From Candidatus Aenigmatarchaeota archaeon (GTDB lineage: Archaea; Aenigmatarchaeota; Aenigmatarchaeia; QMZP01), in contig DAOVFN010000049.1 of the NCBI GenBank assembly GCA_030672885.1, positions 1 to 6,101 of the forward strand: a DNA stretch of 6,101 bases, written 5' to 3'. The position numbers and the translations under genes were made by a program. Numbering within the stretch: position 1 is the first letter of the stretch; each line of letters starts with the position of its first letter. Positions 1 through 4,100 of this stretch are shown in pieces. The notes under the pieces are model-generated. The model worked only from the letters and a program-made list of their open reading frames with translations. It made no database searches and was not told the DNA's origin.

Positions 1-162
1 ATGTACCATTCGGTTCTGCCTATGTTCATGATGTACCCAATTAAGCATTCATCACCATTCTGCTCTATCACATCCAGGACATGGACAAGGGATTATGCCA
101 TGAATGTGCCTGGAAAGCTGCATCTGGTTAAATTATAAAAGCAGGCAATCCAATCTATAACC
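1..162. other. Left-edge region upstream of the antiporter gene
   Basis: No gene can be called with confidence here. Two short open stretches reach the left edge. On the minus strand a frame from a possible GTG at 71 down to base 1 reads VIEQNGDECLIGYIMNIGRT and has ordinary protein-like composition, so a divergent gene may begin here and run off the edge. On the plus strand a frame ends with TAA at 42-44 and could be the last dozen codons of an upstream gene. Both are too short to choose between. The AT-rich stretch at about 128-140 holds the TATA box of the antiporter gene. Confidence 0.3.
133..140 (+). promoter_or_regulatory. TATA box of the antiporter gene; probable leaderless transcript
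   Basis: TTATAAAA is centred about 26 bases before the ATG at 163. Archaeal transcription usually starts about 22-27 bases downstream of the TATA centre, so the transcript should start at or within a few bases of the ATG. No Shine-Dalgarno-like purine run precedes the ATG, which fits leaderless initiation. The box is also AT-rich in the opposite direction and could serve a divergent gene to the left; that is speculative. Confidence 0.6.
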
Positions 163-1521
163 ATGGCAGACCTGATGCTTTCTGTGACATATTTCGGTAT
201 ACTCCTTGGTATGGGGATTATAGTTGCCAACCTGCTGAAGAAGGCCAAGGTTCCCGATACGTTCTTCCTTCTGTTGCTGGGCCTGCTCATGGGACCCACT
301 CTTTACATGAATCCTGCTGTGGCACATTACATATCAACGACACTGGTAGATGTCAATGTCATGGGTAACATCCCGGACTTCCTCAGGACGCTGGCACTCA
401 TAATGGTGGTCTTTACAGGGACGTTCAACCTGGGAATGAGGACGTTCAAGAAGGTCGGGCGGCTGTCTGTCAAGATCGCACTGGCCGGTGTGCTCTTCAA
501 CACGGTCGCAATGGGCCTGATTGCCAATGTCCTGTTTGGTTTTGACATGGTGTATTCCTTCCTCATGGCGGCCGTGATCTCGGGCACATGCACAAGTGTG
601 GTGTTCGCGTTCGAGGACACCCTGAAGAAGGCAAGGAATGCACTGAATGTCATAAAGGTGGAGTCCATAGTGAACTCCCCGCTCAGCATACTCCTTCCCA
701 CAATATTCTTTGGCCTTGTGGCAATAGAACCCGGTGCCATAATCGATCCCATGATGTATCTCAATCAGTTCTGGGTGATGATTGCCGTCGGGGTTGGGGC
801 AGGCCTGATAATAGGGCTCGGCATCAGCAAGATGCTGGAGGGCATGCTCAAGGAATATTCTGCTCTCATGCTCTTTGCAGTGGCACTGATAACATATGCG
901 CTGGCAGAGAACGTGGGCGGCTCCGGCATGCTCGCGGTGGCGGTGTGCGGTCTCATATCAGGCAACAAGATAAGGCAGGATGATAGGGGTGTGCAGAATT
1001 TTGATGACCACCTGTCAGAGATGCTGAGGATATCCGTATTCACGCTCCTGGGGGCCCAGGTCACGCTGTTCGTGAGTCTGGAGGAATTCCTCATTATACT
1101 GATGTTCTTCCTCACGATGTTCTTCCTGAGACCTGCCTTCCTCTTCCCGATACTTGGAAGGGGAAGAAGGGATTTTGACAGGAGGGATTTCCTGCTCATG
1201 AGCTTTATCACACCAAGGGGGCTCAGCGCTGCTGCGATGGCACCGATTGTGGCGGGCACGCTCATTGCCGCGGGGAACTCCGTGCTGGCGGGAAAGATTA
1301 TGAACATAATATTCCTGGTCGTAATACTGTCCGTGCTCTTCAGCACCGCCGTGGCCCTGCTGGCAGGCAGGAGCATGGAGAAACGGGCAGCAAGCAGGAA
1401 GGCTGTCCCCCAGGAAGAGGATGTTCCTGACAAGCAGGAGGGGCATGAGAGCAAAAAGGCCGAGAGCGATAAAGAGCCGCCGCCCGATGGGGAAGAGCAC
1501 CCCACGTCGATGTATATATAG
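163..1521 (+). CDS. CPA1/NhaP-type cation:proton antiporter homologue with atypical ion-site residues
   Basis: This is a 452-residue polytopic membrane protein of the monovalent cation:proton antiporter superfamily. Hydrophobic segments fill residues about 5-400, roughly a dozen or more membrane spans, followed by a hydrophilic, charge-rich tail (about 402-452) that is probably cytoplasmic. Family signatures are visible. They include VPDTFFLLLLGLLMGP (30-45), the unwound-helix region GTCTS (141-145), ESIVN (167-171), ENVGGSGMLA (249-258) followed by GLISGN, FTLLG (293-297), RP (323-324) and the late TPRGLSAAA motif (350-358). The ATG at 163 is preferred because it lies at the expected distance from a TATA box and the N-terminus starts directly with the first membrane helix. 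The oddity is at the ion site. By alignment from memory to PaNhaP/MjNhaP1, the residues usually acidic (Glu of FEGG, Asp after Thr in helix 5, Asp of ND) appear here as Thr85, Cys143 and Ser172, while Glu167, Ser168, Asn171 and Arg352 are kept. Family assignment is strong. Substrate and activity are uncertain, so no gene symbol is given. Confidence 0.88.
   Translation: MADLMLSVTYFGILLGMGIIVANLLKKAKVPDTFFLLLLGLLMGPTLYMNPAVAHYISTTLVDVNVMGNIPDFLRTLALIMVVFTGTFNLGMRTFKKVGRLSVKIALAGVLFNTVAMGLIANVLFGFDMVYSFLMAAVISGTCTSVVFAFEDTLKKARNALNVIKVESIVNSPLSILLPTIFFGLVAIEPGAIIDPMMYLNQFWVMIAVGVGAGLIIGLGISKMLEGMLKEYSALMLFAVALITYALAENVGGSGMLAVAVCGLISGNKIRQDDRGVQNFDDHLSEMLRISVFTLLGAQVTLFVSLEEFLIILMFFLTMFFLRPAFLFPILGRGRRDFDRRDFLLMSFITPRGLSAAAMAPIVAGTLIAAGNSVLAGKIMNIIFLVVILSVLFSTAVALLAGRSMEKRAASRKAVPQEEDVPDKQEGHESKKAESDKEPPPDGEEHPTSMYI
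1513..1520 (+). promoter_or_regulatory. TATA box of the tRNA-Pro locus, inside the antiporter stop region
   Basis: TATATATA overlaps the last codons and stop of the antiporter gene (Tyr-Ile-stop). Its centre is about 33 bases before G1550, the first base of an exact copy of the tRNA 5' end, so the expected transcription start falls at about 1540-1546. No comparable TATA box lies at the right distance upstream of the complete tRNA 5' end at 1694, where only the weak CTTAAG is seen. The likely primary transcript therefore begins just before the upstream copy and runs through the whole structured region. Confidence 0.55.
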
Positions 1522-1547
1522 CATGTTTTGGATAGATTACAAAGGAT

Positions 1548-1562
1548 ATGGGGCCGTAGTGT
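1548..1562 (+). repeat. Direct repeat, upstream copy: duplicated tRNA-Pro 5' end
   Basis: ATGGGGCCGTAGTGT occurs here and again at 1692-1706, identical over 15 bases, with mismatches on both sides. It carries positions 1-13 of tRNA-Pro (acceptor strand GGGGCCG, bases 8-9, and the 5' strand of the D-stem) plus AT before it. This copy is not followed by the rest of a tRNA. It could pair with the acceptor 3' strand at 1937-1943 just as well as the real 5' end does. Confidence 0.9.
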
Positions 1563-1691
1563 TAAGCCTTTACGGACGCTGACGCATGTCGCGTACCCTT
1601 CGGGACATACCTTCTGGGGCACATGCACCCTACCGGGCATACCCTTCGGGGCACAAGAAGGCTTAAGCCAAATGGTAACCATAACAATGCA
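1562..1691 (+). ncRNA. Structured intron-like element in the tRNA leader
   Basis: Bases between the two copies of the tRNA 5' end fold into a long hairpin. TTAAGCCTT (1562-1570) pairs perfectly with AAGGCTTAA (1658-1666). Its interior is GC-rich with small local stems such as GCATGT/ACATGC (1584-1589 and 1621-1626) and two CCCTTCGGG hairpins (1596-1604 and 1642-1650). A smaller inverted repeat, ATGGT-A-ACCAT (1672-1682), follows. The motif CATACCCT..GGCACAAG at 1638-1657, and the palindrome GCTTAAGC just after it, reappear in the T-loop intron (1848-1867, then GCTCGAGC). No start codon with coding character is seen. It is either a removed 5' leader or an intron-derived insertion. No BHB that would excise it cleanly was found by eye. 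Confidence 0.5.
1607..1657 (+). repeat. Degenerate repeats of an ATACCCTTCGGGGCACA unit
   Basis: Two related units lie at 1607-1624 (ATACCTTCTGGGGCACAT) and 1639-1656 (ATACCCTTCGGGGCACAA). A partial, more diverged unit precedes them at about 1593-1608 (GTACCCTTCGGGACAT). A further copy lies inside the T-loop intron at 1849-1867, matching the 1639-1657 unit at 16 of 19 positions. Each unit can form a small CCC/GGG stem. Confidence 0.55.
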
Positions 1692-1706
1692 ATGGGGCCG
1701 TAGTGT
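1692..1706 (+). repeat. Direct repeat, downstream copy: true tRNA-Pro 5' end
   Basis: This is the second exact copy of ATGGGGCCGTAGTGT, starting 144 bases after the first. This copy continues into a complete D-arm and anticodon arm, so G1694 is taken as the mature 5' end. Confidence 0.9.
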
Positions 1707-1733
1707 AGCTTGGTCTAGCATCGGAGCTTCGGG

Positions 1734-1816
1734 TAACCTTTCTTTACGGGAGCCTTCCGGCTTCCTCAAGAAATGCTTCCGAAAGAAACATGCAAACCGC
1801 ATGTATGGTTCGGGAA
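1734..1816 (+). other. tRNA intron 1, canonical 37/38 site (83 nt)
   Basis: The intron boundaries form a full hBHBh' motif. The outer helix is GGAGC/GCTCC (1723-1727 with 1818-1822). The 4-bp central helix is TTCG/CGGG (1728-1731 with 1811-1814, two G-U pairs). The 5' bulge is G1732 G1733 T1734 and the 3' bulge is AAA (1815-1817). The inner helix is AACC/GGTT (1735-1738 with 1807-1810). Cutting after the second base of each bulge leaves G37 and A38 at the exon ends. Inside, TTTCTTT (1739-1745) pairs with AAAGAAA (1782-1788). A 7-bp hairpin with loop TTCC lies at 1748-1765, and CATGC/GCATG closes a hairpin at 1789-1803, giving a compact branched fold. No protein is encoded. Confidence 0.88.
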
Positions 1817-1836
1817 AGCTCCAGACCCGAGCTCAA

Positions 1837-1929
1837 CGAGCTTTTTTCATACCCTCAGAGGCACAAGAGAAAAAGCTCGAGCAAAAAGGAGTTGCCCACT
1901 CGCACAGCTTGGGGCAACTTCCTAGGGAA
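1837..1929 (+). other. tRNA intron 2, T-loop 58/59 site (93 nt)
   Basis: The two halves of the T-stem, CCGAG (1827-1831) and CTCGG (1932-1936), are separated by 100 bases, so a T-loop intron is needed to close the tRNA. A relaxed BHB supports the boundaries. It has a 3-bp central helix CTC/GGG (1832-1834 with 1925-1927), a 5' bulge AAC (1835-1837) and a 4-base 3' side AAGT (1928-1931). Cutting after A1836 and before G1930 gives a 7-base loop. The AA at each side makes cuts one or two bases earlier equivalent in product. The intron folds into two hairpins: CGAGCTTTTT/AAAAAGCTCG (1837-1846 with 1870-1879), and GTTGCCC/GGGCAAC (1891-1897 with 1912-1918), extended by GGA/TCC with one bulged T. 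T-loop introns are known in several archaeal groups but are much rarer than 37/38 introns. Confidence 0.75.
1848..1867 (+). repeat. Copy of the leader repeat inside the T-loop intron
   Basis: CATACCCTCAGAGGCACAAG matches CATACCCTTCGGGGCACAAG at 1638-1657 in 17 of 20 positions. In both places it lies in the 3' part of a hairpin loop and is followed by a GCT..AGC palindrome that forms the closing strand. Confidence 0.65.
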
Positions 1930-1944
1930 GTCTCGGCGGCCCCA

Positions 1945-2073
1945 TGAACCCATAGACTTGGTTAGCCAAAGCCGAGGGAAAGGTAATTGAAATAATTCAA
2001 TAGATGAATCAATCGATTAACCGGAGCGTGTCTAAGTATTCACTCATGCTATCGTTTCTGGAACGGCAGTTTT
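1945..2073. other. Intergenic region after the tRNA
   Basis: No gene is seen. The stretch holds small inverted repeats: TTGG/CCAA with loop TTAG (1958-1969), and ATTGAA/TTCAAT with loop ATAA (1986-2001), followed by the AT-rich ATCAATCGATTAA. No U-rich terminator directly follows the tRNA. The first T-run on the plus strand is TTTTT at 2070-2074, which could end transcription of the tRNA precursor but is weak evidence by itself. Confidence 0.4.
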
Positions 2074-2302
2074 TCAATTTGCTGCCATGACACATTCCGG
2101 ATTTTCTTCTTCTATACATTCCAGTTTTATACCAGAAAACCCATCAGCATATTGCCTGATTAATTCGACACACAGTCTTGCTCAAAGCCTCCGGCCTCGG
2201 TGGGTCCGTAGGGCAGTCAATCATGAGCAGCAATGCATTTTCTTTTGTCAACCACTGGTTTTTAAGCACCTTTTCCGAGAAGTCAATATGAGCAGGAGTC
2301 AT
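2074..2302 (-). pseudogene. Small frameshifted hypothetical gene
   Basis: Reading leftward from ATG at 2302, the frame gives MTPAHIDFSEKVLKNQWLTK and continues with ENALLLMIDCPTDPPRPEAL up to about 2175. Near the ACACACA run (2168-2174; TGTGTGT on the coding strand) the protein-like signal moves to the next frame and continues as CVELIRQYADGFSGIKLECI then EEENPECVMAAN, ending at TGA 2074-2076. Left uncorrected, the first frame stops at 2144-2146. Correcting one base gives about 75 residues, acidic, with four cysteines and soluble character. The 229-base span equals 75 codons plus stop plus one extra base. A dinucleotide run is a plausible site for slippage, either a true mutation or an assembly error. 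The real start could lie further upstream, since no promoter or ribosome site is obvious before 2302. The family is not recognised and no function is proposed. Confidence 0.45.
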
Positions 2303-2348
2303 AGATTCATGCGTTCCTGAAAACAAGGGATGAGTATCTCTCCATGTC

Positions 2349-4100
2349 CTAGTCCCTGTCGGGATTGTAGTCAGGTGAGCGGAGCCTGTCATATGCAGAA
2401 TGGGGGGTGCGGTAGGTGCCTGGGGTATAAGGCCGCTGGCTAGGGGTGAGTGGCCGGATAGTATGGTCGGCCCTTACAGGACCTGAGCCGCCTGATTTCT
2501 TCCTGACCAGGAAAGCCACGAATGCTATGATCAGGACTGCCACGACCGCTATTATGATAATGAACGTGTAGTCCTCTGGGCCTGCCGGCGGGACTGTGTT
2601 GCACACCCCGCCAGAGCAGCCGTATTCACATGTCTCCTGAGTGACCCAGACGCTGTCCTGGCAGGCCTGGAGGTCGTTTCCAGAGCATCTTGTCTCTCCG
2701 CTTGTGCATGTCGTAATAGGGGCCTCCTCAAGGGCCTGGGCATAGGCCTCTGCAGAGAAGCTGTCAATCACGTCCTCGCTCATGGTTGCCCCGACAGAAT
2801 AGGTTATGATAATCTCCTGTCCGGGGTCGAACTGGGGATAGGCAAAGATATATTCAGGGTCTGCATCGACAACCTCCATAGTGGCCCCCAGTGCTGTGAC
2901 TGTGATGTTGTCGCTGTGCTGGGCAAAGTCCTTGGGAACTGCATCATAGAACATGAAGTTCACGGCTCGCTGGGTGCCTGAGTAGGCAAGCCTGGTCTCC
3001 ATGGTGGAAGTCCTGTTTGCGGATCTGAAGTTCCTAGTCATCTGGATTTGGCTCGAGATGGATTCGGAGAGCCTCATAAGGTTTTCCCTGGCCTGCTCGG
3101 ACATGTTGGCAAGGCCAAGGACCTTCTGCATGGCAGCCTGGAGTTTGGTGTTGTTCTGAAGGCCCACACCTGGAACGAGCTGGGGCTTCCTAGTGGCATT
3201 ATTCTCTGAAGGGGGGCCTCCGCCACCCGGACCGCCGTTTCCGTTTCCGGTGCCATCACCACTATCGCAGTAGGAATGTGGCTTGCAGAGGGAGCTTGAA
3301 CAGCAGCCCGAGGTGCACTGGGAGCTGCTGGTGCACACATAGCCATCGGGTAGGCTGGACACGGTCTCTGTGGCGCACTGCACAGTGTCAGAGCCGGCAT
3401 TGCCCGAGGTCACTGTGGCTGTGAAAGTATATGTTGTTTCCTGGGTTGTGCTTAAAGAGTATGTTTTTTGGCCGGACTCGCCCCCGCCTATGGATGATAT
3501 GGTCTTGGGGTTTGTTATGGAGATATCTGGGGGATCAGAAGTTAGGTTGATGGATATTCCAGTGGCTTCAAGGTCTCCAAGGTTCTGGACAGTGACCGTC
3601 ACATCGAACCCTGACTTGATAACCTTGGAGTCCGTGGCAGAGCAGGATATGCCGCCAATTATGGTGGCAGGGGACTTGACCAGGACCCCTGTGGTGTCCT
3701 CGTTCTGGGCAGTGTTTGTTCCCTGGGAGGTGAGCTCTATCTGACCCAGATAGTTTCCTGCAATGTCTCCTGTCACAGTCCAGCTGGTATCTGCAGATTC
3801 ACCATAGGCCAGGCTTCCTGCAACAGCCTTTGTGAGTGAATCTGAAGTGGAGAGTCCTGATGGCAGGGAAAGCGTGGCCTCCACGTTCGTGGCAGTCTCC
3901 TGGGAGCTGTCATAATTGCTGGCATCCAGCGTCACGTCAAAGCTGCCCCCCTCGGTAACGTAGTAATTCCCAGAGGCATCCTGGGAGGCCCCGCTTATGT
4001 CCGGGGTAGTGGTAAGCTGGATTGTCACTGCACTGGCCAGGCCCGGTGCCGAGAGGGAGACCACAAATGCAGCTATCAGAAGTGTGAGGAGTTTTCTCAT
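2349..4100 (-). CDS. Membrane-anchored surface protein with Ig-like and six-cysteine modules
   Basis: This 583-residue protein starts with a clear signal peptide (1-24, MRKLLTLLIAAFVVSLSAPG then LASA). A NEW3/Ig-like beta domain follows at about 45-141, and a CARDB-like Ig domain at about 148-245 with a possible Cys153-Cys242 pair. Next is a six-cysteine module (Cys256, 262, 266, 267, 272, 278), a Gly/Pro-rich linker (281-298), and a helical stretch (about 318-355). A beta domain then ends near DPEYIFAYPQFDPGQEIIIT (414-433), resembling the membrane-proximal domain of other archaeal surface proteins. A second six-cysteine module follows (Cys465, 472, 480, 491, 495, 500). One membrane helix (512-532) with an RKK stop-transfer signal leads to a 48-residue Pro/Thr/Tyr/Arg-rich cytoplasmic tail. 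At least six N-glycosylation sequons are present. The start overlaps the stop of the upstream gene as ATGA, and the Shine-Dalgarno-like GGTGA (4105-4109) sits 4 bases before it. Likely a type I envelope protein; the ligand is unknown. Confidence 0.85.
   Translation of the reverse strand: MRKLLTLLIAAFVVSLSAPGLASAVTIQLTTTPDISGASQDASGNYYVTEGGSFDVTLDASNYDSSQETATNVEATLSLPSGLSTSDSLTKAVAGSLAYGESADTSWTVTGDIAGNYLGQIELTSQGTNTAQNEDTTGVLVKSPATIIGGISCSATDSKVIKSGFDVTVTVQNLGDLEATGISINLTSDPPDISITNPKTISSIGGGESGQKTYSLSTTQETTYTFTATVTSGNAGSDTVQCATETVSSLPDGYVCTSSSQCTSGCCSSSLCKPHSYCDSGDGTGNGNGGPGGGGPPSENNATRKPQLVPGVGLQNNTKLQAAMQKVLGLANMSEQARENLMRLSESISSQIQMTRNFRSANRTSTMETRLAYSGTQRAVNFMFYDAVPKDFAQHSDNITVTALGATMEVVDADPEYIFAYPQFDPGQEIIITYSVGATMSEDVIDSFSAEAYAQALEEAPITTCTSGETRCSGNDLQACQDSVWVTQETCEYGCSGGVCNTVPPAGPEDYTFIIIIAVVAVLIIAFVAFLVRKKSGGSGPVRADHTIRPLTPSQRPYTPGTYRTPHSAYDRLRSPDYNPDRD

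Larger units (their letters stand above)
1694..1944 (+). tRNA. tRNA-Pro(CGG) with two introns (anticodon loop and T-loop)
   Basis: The mature tRNA joins 1694-1733, 1817-1836 and 1930-1944 (75 nt; CCA is not encoded). The acceptor stem is GGGGCCG/CGGCCCC (1694-1700, 1937-1943) with discriminator A1944. The D-stem is GTGT/GCAT (1703-1706, 1718-1721) with loop AGCTTGGTCTA containing the conserved GG. The anticodon stem is GGAGC/GCTCC (1723-1727, 1818-1822), and the loop TTCGGG+A gives anticodon CGG at 1730-1732 followed by G37, as expected for proline. The variable region AGAC ends with C48, which can pair with G15. The T-stem is CCGAG/CTCGG (1827-1831, 1932-1936) and the spliced T-loop is CTCAAGT. 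C at position 54 is unusual, since T is the norm. The two introns total 176 nt, more than twice the mature RNA. The likely promoter lies at 1513-1520, giving a long 5' leader. The identity call rests on all four stems closing and on a canonical BHB at the first intron. Confidence 0.9.

Noticed and set aside
327..764. Minus-strand open frame of 145 codons opposite the antiporter
   Set aside because: Shadow of a clear membrane-protein gene; no promoter or ribosome site.
1593..1657. CRISPR-like repeat array
   Set aside because: The repeated units are degenerate, hairpin-forming and have no uniform spacers.
1550..1693. A second complete tRNA starting at the upstream copy of the 5' end
   Set aside because: After base 13 no D-loop, anticodon arm or T-arm can be traced before 1694, and no matching CGGCCCC acceptor strand exists in that interval.
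765..1802. Minus-strand open frame of 345 codons
   Set aside because: It is the antisense shadow of the antiporter gene and runs on into the tRNA region; composition is low-complexity Ser/Arg/Pro typical of shadows.
1528..1947. Plus-strand open frame of 139 codons over the tRNA region
   Set aside because: It lies entirely over the tRNA, its introns and the structured leader. Its translation has no protein-like pattern, and the RNA structure explains the sequence.
2087..2320. Plus-strand open frame of 77 codons
   Set aside because: It overlaps the minus-strand frameshifted gene, whose two frame segments look far more protein-like.
3370..3744. Plus-strand open frame of 124 codons opposite the anchored surface protein
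   Set aside because: The opposite strand has a signal peptide, domains and a membrane helix in one continuous frame; this is its shadow.
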